Source of the DNA: Clostridiales bacterium
Lineage (GTDB): Bacteria; Bacillota; Clostridia; Saccharofermentanales; Saccharofermentanaceae
Direction: 5' to 3'
NCBI GenBank assembly: GCA_017561715.1
Contig: JAFZBN010000002.1
Span: forward strand, 1-64,000
Length of the DNA stretch: 64,000 nt
In this document: one piece after another, positions 9,020-18,299 of the stretch
Layout of the letters: each line of letters begins with the position of its first letter
Numbering within the stretch: position 1 is the stretch's first letter
The notes under the pieces: model-generated
What the model saw: only the letters and a program-made list of their open reading frames with translations
Databases searched by the model: none
What the model was told of the DNA's origin: nothing
Position numbers and translations under genes: made by a program

Positions 9020-9238
9020 TCTTTTGACGCCTCTCTCAAAAAAATCATACTACTTCACCATGTAAAAGTTTAATATAGGATGGCTTCTCTTTCAAGAGAA
9101 AATCCATGTTTTTTACCCTACAAAATACGGCTCTTCGAGATTTGTTTTTTTGTTATATCTGGCAGATTTCGTTTGACATTTACGGGGATTTACAACAGTC
9201 CTTCGATCCGTGTTATCATAGTCTCTGAAATTACCGTG

Positions 9239-9249
9239 CGAAAAGCACC
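9239..9249 (+). repeat. CGAAAAGCACC motif upstream of the HAD gene
   Basis: One copy of the recurrent intergenic motif, five bases before the AGGAGGA ribosome binding site (9254-9260) of the HAD phosphatase gene. Confidence 0.7.
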
Positions 9250-9269
9250 TGTCAGGAGGACATTTTCCG

Positions 9270-10061
9270 TTGGATCGTCTGATCGTCTGTGACATTGATA
9301 ATACGCTTCTTCCCGCCGGCGGGACGATCTCCGAAGAGACGATGGACGCGATCCGCTCTCTTCCTGCTTCGACGGGCTTTACGATCGCAACCGGAAGATC
9401 CTTTCATGTGGTAAGAAAATTCGTGGAAGAATTCGGTCTTTCCGCCCCCGTTATCACAAGTAACGGCGCCCAGGTATACGATTACGGCGAGAATACGCCG
9501 ATCTATGAGAACTGTTTTCCGGACGATGTCGTCTCGGATCTGATGCGAACGCTCATTTCCCGCGGCTTTGACTTCGTCGCCTATGGAAAGGACGGTATCT
9601 TTCACCGCCCGGACAGCGCGCATATGGCGTTTTTCAATAACTATAACGCGTCGGTAAGAGAAGAGATCCGCGCGCCGCTCATCCCTCTGAACGAGAAACT
9701 TTCCGAAGTTCCCGAGCGACTGACGAAAGTCCTTGTCTACGAGCCCACCGAAGATCTCATCCGGGAGTTTTCCGCGAAAAAAGCACTCGAAGTAACGGCT
9801 TCCATGCACAAAGTCATTGACATCATGCCCTGTGGCTGCACCAAAGGGAATGCCGTGATCGCCCTGGCTTCTCATCTGAATGTTCCGATGAAAAATGTTT
9901 TCTGCTTCGGCGACGGCGACAACGATATCAGCATGTTCACGTGCGGTGCCGTCGGGATCGCGATGGGAAACGCCTCCGATAAGGCCAAGTCCTACGCGTC
10001 CGTAATTACCCGTAACTGTAAAGATGACGGAGTCGCTTACGCGATCCGCCATCTCATCTGA
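9270..10061 (+). CDS. Cof-type HAD-superfamily phosphatase
   Basis: 263 residues, the usual length of Cof/YidA-like enzymes that dephosphorylate small phosphorylated metabolites in the cytosol; the substrate cannot be read from sequence. Motif I is DIDNTLL, with the nucleophile Asp8 and acid/base Asp10. Motif II falls in TIATGRS, and motif IV is GDGDNDISMF. Translation starts at a TTG at 9270, nine bases after AGGAGGA. The next in-frame ATG is at 9342, 24 codons in, past motif I, so the TTG is well supported. It is a lone plus-strand gene between minus-strand neighbours. Confidence 0.92.
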   Translation: MDRLIVCDIDNTLLPAGGTISEETMDAIRSLPASTGFTIATGRSFHVVRKFVEEFGLSAPVITSNGAQVYDYGENTPIYENCFPDDVVSDLMRTLISRGFDFVAYGKDGIFHRPDSAHMAFFNNYNASVREEIRAPLIPLNEKLSEVPERLTKVLVYEPTEDLIREFSAKKALEVTASMHKVIDIMPCGCTKGNAVIALASHLNVPMKNVFCFGDGDNDISMFTCGAVGIAMGNASDKAKSYASVITRNCKDDGVAYAIRHLI

Positions 10062-10100
10062 AGCTTTTATCCTTTTTGCCCGAAGGCATGTCCATAAAGA

Positions 10101-10460
10101 TCAACTGTGGATGTTAACGTGCATTGCCTTTGCAATGATAAAGAATCTCTTGTTGTCCACTTTGATCTTGAAGATGTGGTGTCCCTGACCGATGTGATAT
10201 CTCTCATTCATCTGGTAGAACTCCTCCTGAGGAGCAAGACCGATGAAGTCTCCGCCTTCATATGTAAAACGCATCGGGCATGAGATCATGAAAGGCTGCA
10301 TGAAAACGATCTCGATGATCGGTTCCGCATATTCATCCGGCTTACCGACAAGTACGATCTGCTCACTGTCAGCAGACTGGATCTCGAAATACATCCATAA
10401 CACATCAGAAAGGCAATCTTTGATCGAATTAAACTTGACCAGACACTCATTCGCCGTCAT
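10101..10460 (-). CDS. Conserved-looking hypothetical protein, 119 residues
   Basis: I do not recognise the family. The ATG at 10460 is chosen because AAAGGAGG lies ten bases upstream; the frame stays open further back but without a start signal. The protein has no signal peptide or transmembrane helix and no cysteine cluster. It alternates hydrophobic and charged residues like a small alpha/beta or beta-barrel domain. It ends 40 bases from the convergent HAD gene. The strong ribosome binding site and clean coding bias argue that it is real. Confidence 0.7.
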   Translation of the reverse strand: MTANECLVKFNSIKDCLSDVLWMYFEIQSADSEQIVLVGKPDEYAEPIIEIVFMQPFMISCPMRFTYEGGDFIGLAPQEEFYQMNERYHIGQGHHIFKIKVDNKRFFIIAKAMHVNIHS

Positions 10461-10570
10461 TTCGCATCTTCCTCCTTTTGAAATCACCTTGAGTATACTG
10501 TCAAGCCCCCGCGAAAAAAACCCTTTTTGGCTCTCGAAAATTGACATTTCTGTGGACAATTGCGAATTCC

Positions 10571-10638
10571 GTCACATTTGTGCCACAATTCAAACGATTT
10601 AAATGGAAATTTGTCGATTCGTGTCGCATTTGCCACAA
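10571..10638. repeat. Imperfect direct repeat around GCATTTG-CCACAA
   Basis: GTCACATTTGTGCCACAA (10571-10588) recurs as GTCGCATTTGCCACAA (10623-10638), one substitution and a two-base gap. It lies between the small hypothetical gene and the phosphohexomutase terminator. Purpose unknown. Confidence 0.4.
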
Positions 10639-10640
10639 AG

Positions 10641-10672
10641 AGGCGCCCGTTAGCCTAAGCTTACGGGCGCCT
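10641..10672 (-). terminator. Hairpin downstream of the phosphohexomutase gene
   Basis: A 10-bp perfect stem (AGGCGCCCGT / ACGGGCGCCT) around 12 bases, 56 bases past the stop. The U-tract after it is weak (CTCTTTG). Confidence 0.6.
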
Positions 10673-10727
10673 TGCTTTGACGTGATTTTGTGTGTTCTGC
10701 CGCAGACTTTCGGCAGGTACTTTTCGA

Positions 10728-12512
10728 TCAGAGCTTGGCTCTGACGGCAGCTTCTACCTTCGCTTTTGTGTCAGCAAGGCATGCCGCGGATCCTTCTCTT
10801 GTGTCGCCGTAGATACCGAAGTAGATCTTCAGCTTCGGCTCAGTTCCGGAAGGACGGGCACATGCCCAGTCGAGGCCCTTGTCTCCGCCGAGCTCGTAAA
10901 GGAGAACATTGGAAACAGGAAGTTCGATCTTTTCTTCTTTAACGCCGTCGTCTGTGAATACATACCTCTTCGAAGCCTGATAGTCACGGACTGCCTCGAT
11001 CGGCGCGCCGCCGAGGAGAGCCTGTGCTTCCGCTTTGTTCTTGCATGTAAGAAGCTCTGCGCGAAGTGCCTTCATGGCGCCTGCGATCTTCTCGATACCT
11101 TCCTTGCCCTCGAGTGTGATCGATACAGTCTCTTCGAAGCCGTAGCCGAAACGCTTGTAGATGTTCTCGAGACGGTCAACGAGGGACTGTCCGCGCTCTC
11201 TGGACTGAGCGTACATACCTGCGATCAGCATCGCGCCAACGACAGCGTCCTTGTCACGGACGTCGAGGCCCGCCAGATAGCCGTAACTCTCTTCGAAGCC
11301 GAACTGGAAGTGCTTGTTTCCGAATTCGTCGTCGAGCTTGATGCGCTCACCGATGAACTTGAAGCCCGTGAGAACTTCCTGAAGTTCTACGCCGTAGTAT
11401 TTGCAGATCGCGCCGGCCAGTTTACTGGATACGATCGTCGTTACGGCAAAAGAACCCTCCGGCAGTTCGCCTGCGCTCTTTTTCGAGTCGAGGATATAGT
11501 CGAGGATCATGAGTCCGACCTGGTTACCCGTGAACGGAACGTAGGTCTCTTTGCCGTCTACCGTCGTACGAACGGCGATACCGATACGGTCGCTGTCCGG
11601 GTCCGTTCCGATAACGAGATCCGCGTCTACCTTCTTGGCAAGATCGATCGCCATGGAAAGCGCCTGCGGGTTCTCCGGGTTCGGCACTTCAACTGTCGGG
11701 AAGTTTCCGTCCGGAAGTTCCTGCTCTTTTACGATGTGGACATTTTCCAGACCGATCTTTTTCAGGATGCGGCGTACCGGCTTGTTTCCGGAACCGTGAA
11801 GCGGTGTGTACACGATCGACATATCCTTCTGGTTAAGGATCGCCTGACGGTCGATGACGAGTTTATCGAGCATATCCGTGTATGCTTCGTCGACTTCCTC
11901 GCCCCAGTATGTCAAAAGTCCCTTTGCTTTTGCTTCGTCCAGTGTATCCGGATGGATCGTTCTGATATCTTCGATACCTTCGATGAAGCCCAGGATCTTC
12001 GATGCAGCCTCCGGCGGTACCTGTCCGCCGTCCTCGCCGTATACCTTATAGCCGTTATACTTGGACGGGTTGTGGCTTGCCGTGATCATGACACCGGCAA
12101 ATGCCTTGTGCCAGCGTACGGAATAAGAAAGCATCGGAACCGGGCGGAGTTCATCCGAAAGGAATACGCGGATGCCCATGGATGTCAGTGTTCTTGCCGT
12201 GATCTCGGCAAACTCCGGCGAGAAATGACGGGAGTCGTAGGAAATAACGACACCACGCTTCATGGCCTCTTCGCCTTCACTGACGATAAACTTTCCAAGA
12301 CCCGCGGAAGCTCTCGATACGATGTACATATTCATGCGGTTCGTACCGGCACCCAGGATGCCGCGAAGTCCGGCGGTTCCGAACTCGAGATCTCTGTAGA
12401 ATCTCTCCTCAATCTCCTTCTTGTCCTCCTTGATCGCCAGAAGCTCAGCACGTGTCGCTTCGTCGAAATAAGGATCCTCACTCCAAAACTTGTACAATTC
12501 TTCTACATTCAT
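10728..12512 (-). CDS. pgcA: Alpha-phosphohexomutase (phosphoglucomutase/phosphomannomutase)
   Basis: 594 residues, matching the long Firmicute PgcA type that converts glucose-6-phosphate to glucose-1-phosphate for UDP-sugar and wall-polymer synthesis. TASHNP at 144-149 carries the phosphoserine (Ser146). GTDPDSDRIG near 305 binds the metal, GFEESYGY is the sugar-binding loop and RPSGTEPK near the C-terminus binds phosphate. The start at 12512 follows a GGAGGAGAAAAGA stretch. It lies 28 bases downstream of two yfhO genes on the same strand, so a sugar-nucleotide role linked to envelope glycosylation is plausible. Phosphomannomutase activity cannot be excluded. Confidence 0.93.
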   Translation of the reverse strand: MNVEELYKFWSEDPYFDEATRAELLAIKEDKKEIEERFYRDLEFGTAGLRGILGAGTNRMNMYIVSRASAGLGKFIVSEGEEAMKRGVVISYDSRHFSPEFAEITARTLTSMGIRVFLSDELRPVPMLSYSVRWHKAFAGVMITASHNPSKYNGYKVYGEDGGQVPPEAASKILGFIEGIEDIRTIHPDTLDEAKAKGLLTYWGEEVDEAYTDMLDKLVIDRQAILNQKDMSIVYTPLHGSGNKPVRRILKKIGLENVHIVKEQELPDGNFPTVEVPNPENPQALSMAIDLAKKVDADLVIGTDPDSDRIGIAVRTTVDGKETYVPFTGNQVGLMILDYILDSKKSAGELPEGSFAVTTIVSSKLAGAICKYYGVELQEVLTGFKFIGERIKLDDEFGNKHFQFGFEESYGYLAGLDVRDKDAVVGAMLIAGMYAQSRERGQSLVDRLENIYKRFGYGFEETVSITLEGKEGIEKIAGAMKALRAELLTCKNKAEAQALLGGAPIEAVRDYQASKRYVFTDDGVKEEKIELPVSNVLLYELGGDKGLDWACARPSGTEPKLKIYFGIYGDTREGSAACLADTKAKVEAAVRAKL

Positions 12513-12540
12513 CTTCTTTTCTCCTCCTCATAAAACAAGA

Positions 12541-15342
12541 TCAAGTATCCGTCGGTTCTTCCGCTATCGTCTCAAGGGCCTCATCTTTTCCCTCTTCGGC
12601 GACTGCTTCCGAACTCTTTTTCTTTCTTAAAAGCACAAACGATACCGCGGCAAAAACAACCACACCGAGTCCGCTCGCGAGAAGTCCTGCTTTCCATCCC
12701 GGAGGCGTAAAGCGGAGTTCCACTTTATGCGCTCCCGCGGAGACCGGAACATACAGCAACGCGTCCTGATAGGCAATGATCTCTGTCTCTTTTCCATCGA
12801 CATACGCCTTCCAGCCCTTTTCGTAAGGCGCCGTGATCAGAATGCCCTTATCTTCCGTTGTATCTGTTTCGATCACATAGTGACCGTTTGTGACATCGAC
12901 GCTTTTAAGTCCGTCGGTCAGCGCTTCCTTCTGGGGCGCCATTGCCGTCGGATCGACATACGCGAAGATTGGCTCGAACGATCCGAAGATATCTTCGTCC
13001 GCTCTGACCTCGACTTTCACTTCGTCACCTTTTCTGAAAGAACCGAGATTAAGGATCACGGTATAAAAAGAGCGAGAAGTCTTTCCGGCGATCTGTTCGT
13101 CATTTACATAGATCTCAGTTTCGCACTGCAGGCAAAGGTACGGGATCTCAAAATAGATGGCGCCGTCGCGGTCTGCTTTGAACGTGGCGCGGAATACCAA
13201 AGGAGCCTTATTGTTATTTCTCAGGTAGATGTTCAGTCCTTCCGCTTCAAGGTTCGCCGTTTCGTTATTCAGTTTATTCTTGATCAGGTCGTTCTGCACG
13301 ATCGCGTCCTTCGGAGGAATATCCGTGGGCTGACCGTTGATGATCTCCCATTTCGCCGTAAATGTATCGTAGATATCGGAAGCATCCACATCGGAAAGGG
13401 ATTTCATCCAGTCTTCCTGGAAAGCAAAGTAGTCCTTTGTCGATTCATCTTTTTCCAGCGCGAATCCGTCGAAGGAGAGCGCGTCCTCTTTTACGAGAAG
13501 TGCCGCCGGAAGCGCGTATTCGTTCTTGTAAAGATTGAGCTCGCCCTGGCTTGCCACCTTCTCCATCTCCATTAACTCTTCCGACTTCGAAATGATATAC
13601 CGAACACCCAGGATCGAGTCAGCGGGCATGATCATGTCGTCGTGCTGGAGAGAGAAGTAATTATAGTTCGATCTGTATCCCAGCTGCTTGAGGAAATGGT
13701 GGGACTTCTTATTTGACATGGACGCAAAGAGACTCATGCCTTCTCTTCCCGAATAGAAAGGAAGGTTGTTTGCATACACCAGATGATGCCAGGGTTCGTG
13801 CATCTCCGTTCTGAACCAGTCCTGATCAGTGATACTGTCGGAAAGGGCTTCGATATCGTTCAGCGTTTTGGTAAACTCCGGAGCATCCTGAATGCCGTTA
13901 AATACGTCCGGCATCAGAGCGCGCGGATTGAAAACGACGATCTCGACAATGATCACCGCGGCGAGAAGTCCGGTTCCGATCTTCTTGATGTTATAGATGA
14001 TCTCCGGCCACTTTTCGAGCGTCTTTCCGTAAAGAAGGACACTGATCAGTACCGAAAACAAAAGCGTTGCGAAGAAAGAGTTTTCCTTTTGCGCCATCCG
14101 GCCGAAGCTCTGTGAAAACAGAAGGAGCGCAAAGACGATCCCGAAAGCTTTTATGAAATGCTTCTTTTCGCAATGCGCCATATTCAGGTAAGAGTAGAAC
14201 GCGACAAGGATCATCACGAATGAGAAAAGGAACGCGTAACGGAAATTGAACCAGTTCGGATCATCGAAAAGATGCCATGCCGAGTTTAAAAGCGGGAACT
14301 GGAAACTCAAGATACCGAACCCGAACGCCACTCCGATCGCGGTCTTCAGAGATCTCTTGATCTTCGGGTTGAAGAAAAAGAGGATGCAGAGGAACAGCGC
14401 CGTTACTCCGCAGAATATATACGGCATGTTGGCCGAAAGATCTCCGGCTTTCTTTTCCACGAGCTGATCGAATATAGACGCGAACTTGAACTTCGGCTGC
14501 ATGGACATGATGGAGCTCTGCTCGGTGTAATCGGGATTGCCGATCGTATTGAGTCCTGCAGGAAGGAGGATGCACGCGCTCATCATCGCTGATGTGATCG
14601 CCGAAAGGATAAACATTCCGACGGTCTTCATGCTCTCCTTCTCCGTTTCCTTTTTGAACATTCCCTTATAACCCATTACGGAAATGAGGTAGATGAAGGA
14701 GAAGATTCCGACCATGTAAGCGATGTAGTAACCGGAAACAAACATGACCAGAAGGACCAGCGTGATCACCGGCCAGGTCTTTTTCCTGTCCTCGATGAAC
14801 TTCTCCGTAAGAAGGATCAGAAGCGGCAGGATCGCGAATCCGTCGAGCCACATGATTTGGAACATATTGACGATCGCAAACGTGCAAAGCGGATACATCA
14901 GTCCGAAAAGAACCGTCATCTTATCTTCGGTCTTGAACTTTCTGTCCAAAAGCCAGGTCATAAACGCGCCGGCAAAAGAAAGCTTGATGATGATCAGGCA
15001 GCTGACCAGTTCCTGGATCATCGTCGTCGGGAAAAGGAGAGCGATTAGATTCAAAGGACTGGAAAGATAATAGGCGAACACACCTAATGTGTTCGAACCG
15101 ATACCGAGACTTCTGTTGTAGAAAAGGGATTCTCCGGAAAGGATCGCCTGCTTGTATCCGATAAGATACGGACCGTACTGTGCGCCCAGGTCAGAAGTCA
15201 GTACATTTCTGTTTCCGAAGGGGGTGATCATATTGATCAGGAACACCAGGATCATGGCAAGCATGGTCGCAAAGAATGCCAAGAGGGGACGGGTGTCGAT
15301 CTTTCTTCCCGCTTTCTTTTCAAGCGTCGTCTTCTCTATCAA
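12541..15342 (-). CDS. YfhO-family polytopic membrane protein (second of a tandem pair)
   Basis: 933 residues. The N-terminal half has about a dozen hydrophobic segments, with an early loop containing DLGAQYGPYL that resembles the lumenal acidic loop of GT-C enzymes. A large extracytoplasmic region follows, and a last helix (GLLASGLGVVVFAAVSFVLL) lies before a basic and acidic cytoplasmic tail. In Bacillus subtilis YfhO acts with CsbB in adding GlcNAc to lipoteichoic acid, presumably transferring the sugar from undecaprenyl phosphate outside the membrane. The ATG overlaps the stop of the upstream yfhO gene by four bases, so the two are translationally coupled. Family assignment is firm; the acceptor polymer is not known. 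Confidence 0.88.
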   Translation of the reverse strand: MIEKTTLEKKAGRKIDTRPLLAFFATMLAMILVFLINMITPFGNRNVLTSDLGAQYGPYLIGYKQAILSGESLFYNRSLGIGSNTLGVFAYYLSSPLNLIALLFPTTMIQELVSCLIIIKLSFAGAFMTWLLDRKFKTEDKMTVLFGLMYPLCTFAIVNMFQIMWLDGFAILPLLILLTEKFIEDRKKTWPVITLVLLVMFVSGYYIAYMVGIFSFIYLISVMGYKGMFKKETEKESMKTVGMFILSAITSAMMSACILLPAGLNTIGNPDYTEQSSIMSMQPKFKFASIFDQLVEKKAGDLSANMPYIFCGVTALFLCILFFFNPKIKRSLKTAIGVAFGFGILSFQFPLLNSAWHLFDDPNWFNFRYAFLFSFVMILVAFYSYLNMAHCEKKHFIKAFGIVFALLLFSQSFGRMAQKENSFFATLLFSVLISVLLYGKTLEKWPEIIYNIKKIGTGLLAAVIIVEIVVFNPRALMPDVFNGIQDAPEFTKTLNDIEALSDSITDQDWFRTEMHEPWHHLVYANNLPFYSGREGMSLFASMSNKKSHHFLKQLGYRSNYNYFSLQHDDMIMPADSILGVRYIISKSEELMEMEKVASQGELNLYKNEYALPAALLVKEDALSFDGFALEKDESTKDYFAFQEDWMKSLSDVDASDIYDTFTAKWEIINGQPTDIPPKDAIVQNDLIKNKLNNETANLEAEGLNIYLRNNNKAPLVFRATFKADRDGAIYFEIPYLCLQCETEIYVNDEQIAGKTSRSFYTVILNLGSFRKGDEVKVEVRADEDIFGSFEPIFAYVDPTAMAPQKEALTDGLKSVDVTNGHYVIETDTTEDKGILITAPYEKGWKAYVDGKETEIIAYQDALLYVPVSAGAHKVELRFTPPGWKAGLLASGLGVVVFAAVSFVLLRKKKSSEAVAEEGKDEALETIAEEPTDT

Positions 15343-18161
15343 GCCTGTTCCCTCCTTTGCTGCTTTACCTTACCGCTCTTCCTCGTAAAGAAGATAAGAG
15401 CCGCACAGGCGAAGACCCCCAGTGCACTGATTATAACACCAATTCGCATTCCGGGGGGATCGAATTGCAGTTGTACGTCGTGACTTCCGGCACTTAAAGG
15501 AATGGAAATAAAGGCGTCCTGATAGGGAACGATCTCTACCTCCCTGCCATCCACTTTTGCCGACCAGCCCTTTTCGTACGGGATCGTCGCGATCAGGATC
15601 TGATCCTCTGAAGATTCCGTAGAGAATGTAACGTGTCCGTCCGCAACAGCAAGATCGGATATTCCTTTTTTCAGGCTTTCCGTCTGCTCGAAAAGCGCCG
15701 GAAGACTCATCTCGCTCGCATATGGTTCATAGCAGGCAAGGACCTCATCGTTGCAGCGGATCTCAAAGGTGATCAGTTCGCCCTGACCATGAACTCCCGC
15801 ATCCGCGATCACGGAATAGTAGGAAGTGGATTCTTCTTTGTAGATACATTTGCCGTTGCAGTAGATACTGATCGGCGCACTCTTCATCAGGAACGGGACA
15901 GAAAGATAGACAGGCCCGTCTGTTTTCACGTACATGGTCGCCTTCAGGACGATCGGGGATTTCTCACTGCCGCGCAGATAATACGTCAGTCCCTTATATC
16001 CCGTTTTCACATTCTCGAGATTAAGCCTGTCCTTTTTCAGGTCATACTCAAAAGGCTCGTTGATGATGCTTCCGTCCGCTTTTTGCGCGTTGAAGACCTC
16101 CCAGGTGAGATGTCTGGTATCAAACACCTTCTCAGCGTCGATCCCCGTAAGGGAACTGACGAGATCCTCCTGGAAAGCAAAATAATCTTTTTCGATCATC
16201 TGCTCCGTTACTGCTTTTTTGTCCTTCAGGTCTTCTTCGTTTTCTTCGGCTTCAGGATCTCCCGCAACCTTCTCCAGTCTGTATCCGTCAAAACCGTAAG
16301 CGTCGGTTTCGGCAAGGAAGACCATTCCTGCAGCGTAGGGATTTTCAAACAGCGTATATTTTCCGACCGAAGAGATCGGCGTAAGCCCCATGATCTCGCT
16401 TTGGTCGGAGACGATGTAGGAGATGCCCATGAGAGAATCCGAAAGCAGATTCACGTTTCTGTGTTCTACGGAAGTATAGTTGAAATTCGCGCAGTAGCCG
16501 AGCTGCTTGAGGAAGCGCTGCATCGGCTTGTTCGACATCGAGCAGAAAGCACCGAGTCCTTTTGTATGCGTATAGGAAGAAAGGCTCAGCGAATTGATGT
16601 TCTGTCCGAGGTTCCCTGTCTGTTCCGTTCTCTTTCCCGAACCGTCATCTGTGTCTTTCGTCAGCTCGATCAGGTCGGATACCTCCGCCGAAAAAGAACC
16701 GGCACTCTGGGTATCGTTCCAGATAGCTCCGACCGTAAGTTTCGGCGCGAGGAAAACGATCTCCGCGACCACGATCGGAACGAGGATCCCTTTGCGGTAT
16801 TTTTTCAGATTCGACATTGACTCCGGCCAATTCTCTTTTGACATTCCGAAGAGGCAAAGTCCGATCAGTGCGATCATCGCGAGATTCTGAAAATACATGG
16901 AATCCGTATTTTCGATCTTGCCGAACGCCTCCGCGATGCAAAGGAGCACGAAAACGATACCGGTCATTTTCGCGAAGTCTTTATTTCTCAGATCGGAAAT
17001 ATGAAGGAAAGAATAGAACGCGATAAGGATCGTTCCGAAGATAAAGAGGAACGAATAGCGGTAAAGGAACCAGTTCGGTTCATTGAAAAGATGCCACGCC
17101 GTGTTCAGGATCGGGAAAATAAACGACAGGATCCCGAAGCCGAGTCCGAATCCGGCACGCAGTTTCAGCTTCTTGGAGATCTTCGGATTCATAAAGAAAA
17201 GGATCACCAGCTCCAGGACAGCCAGGCTGGAATAAATGAACGGCAGGTTTTCCGAGATGGTCTTCATCTTGTTGATGAAGAGCTGCGGGAGCAGATGCAC
17301 AAGCGGGAATCCCGTATCCATGCTGACGGAAAGGCTCGAGGAATTGTCTCCGTTTCTTATGGTGTCGAGACCTGCCGGGATCAAAAGAACGGCGCATACC
17401 ATTGCCGCACAGATCGCGACCAGGATGAACACGCCCACCGTCTTTCCCGCGGAAGGTGCTTTTTCCTTAGTGACATTACTCTGATATTCCAGGATGCCGA
17501 TCAGATAGAAGAAGGCGAAGATGCCGACCATGTACGCGATGTAGTAATTCGACATAAACAAAAGGATCAGCACGATCAGAAGCTCCCACGCGTGTCGCAT
17601 ATCGTCTTTGAACTTCTCGGTGAAAAGGATCACAAGCGGAAGAAGCGCAAAGCCGTCGAACCAGATAAAGTTGAAGATGAACGACATGGAAAAAGATGAG
17701 AGCGCATACATCATGCCGAAAAGTATGCTCATCTTCGTCTTGGAATCAAACTTATGGTCGATCAATGACGTCATAAAAGCACCGGCAAAGGAGAGTTTCA
17801 AAATCGCGATGATAACGATCGCTTCCGATAGTTTCGACACCGGGAAAAGCAGCGTCAGAAGATTCAGCGGGCTGGAAATATAGTAGGCAAGGATGCCCAT
17901 GAAGTTCTTTCCCAGGCCGACCTCAAAAGAATAGGCAAGCGATCCTCCGGACATGAGCTTGTTTCGAAGCGTCGCGAGATACGGCGCGTACTGCGCGGAC
18001 AGATCCGACACCAGGACACTATGATCACCAAAGGGGGATACACCTACCGTGAACATGACCACGATCAGCGAGAAAAACACGGCGACAAACGAAAACAGCG
18101 GGCGAAGATCCCGGGCTTTCGTTGTTCGTTTCTTAGTTTCAAGCGAGTTCTTTTCGATCAT
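15339..18161 (-). CDS. YfhO-family polytopic membrane protein (first of a tandem pair)
   Basis: 940 residues, a paralogue of the next gene. The N-terminus RPLFSFVAVFFSLIVVMF is the first helix, DLSAQYAPYLATLRN sits in the first outer loop, and multiple further helices run to about residue 480. A large outer domain follows, then a terminal helix (IGVIISALGVFACAALIFF) and a basic end. The first gene of its transcription unit, it is divergent from the CsbB-like glycosyltransferase at 18300. Predicted role: a polyprenyl-phosphate-sugar-dependent glycosyltransferase on the outer face. Two tandem copies may modify different acceptors or form a heterodimer; neither can be decided here. Confidence 0.88.
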   Translation of the reverse strand: MIEKNSLETKKRTTKARDLRPLFSFVAVFFSLIVVMFTVGVSPFGDHSVLVSDLSAQYAPYLATLRNKLMSGGSLAYSFEVGLGKNFMGILAYYISSPLNLLTLLFPVSKLSEAIVIIAILKLSFAGAFMTSLIDHKFDSKTKMSILFGMMYALSSFSMSFIFNFIWFDGFALLPLVILFTEKFKDDMRHAWELLIVLILLFMSNYYIAYMVGIFAFFYLIGILEYQSNVTKEKAPSAGKTVGVFILVAICAAMVCAVLLIPAGLDTIRNGDNSSSLSVSMDTGFPLVHLLPQLFINKMKTISENLPFIYSSLAVLELVILFFMNPKISKKLKLRAGFGLGFGILSFIFPILNTAWHLFNEPNWFLYRYSFLFIFGTILIAFYSFLHISDLRNKDFAKMTGIVFVLLCIAEAFGKIENTDSMYFQNLAMIALIGLCLFGMSKENWPESMSNLKKYRKGILVPIVVAEIVFLAPKLTVGAIWNDTQSAGSFSAEVSDLIELTKDTDDGSGKRTEQTGNLGQNINSLSLSSYTHTKGLGAFCSMSNKPMQRFLKQLGYCANFNYTSVEHRNVNLLSDSLMGISYIVSDQSEIMGLTPISSVGKYTLFENPYAAGMVFLAETDAYGFDGYRLEKVAGDPEAEENEEDLKDKKAVTEQMIEKDYFAFQEDLVSSLTGIDAEKVFDTRHLTWEVFNAQKADGSIINEPFEYDLKKDRLNLENVKTGYKGLTYYLRGSEKSPIVLKATMYVKTDGPVYLSVPFLMKSAPISIYCNGKCIYKEESTSYYSVIADAGVHGQGELITFEIRCNDEVLACYEPYASEMSLPALFEQTESLKKGISDLAVADGHVTFSTESSEDQILIATIPYEKGWSAKVDGREVEIVPYQDAFISIPLSAGSHDVQLQFDPPGMRIGVIISALGVFACAALIFFTRKSGKVKQQRREQA

Positions 18162-18299
18162 GGGAAAACTCCTTACTGATTACATAGGTATGGTATCACA
18201 AAATGCCTCTTTTCCCAAAGGTCAGCAACAGAAACTATCCTTTTTGCGCCCTCCATGTAGTATACTTGATGTAAAGAACAAATACTTATGAGGTGTGTT

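Noticed and set aside
10692..12533. 613-codon plus-strand frame
   Set aside because: Antisense to the phosphohexomutase gene.
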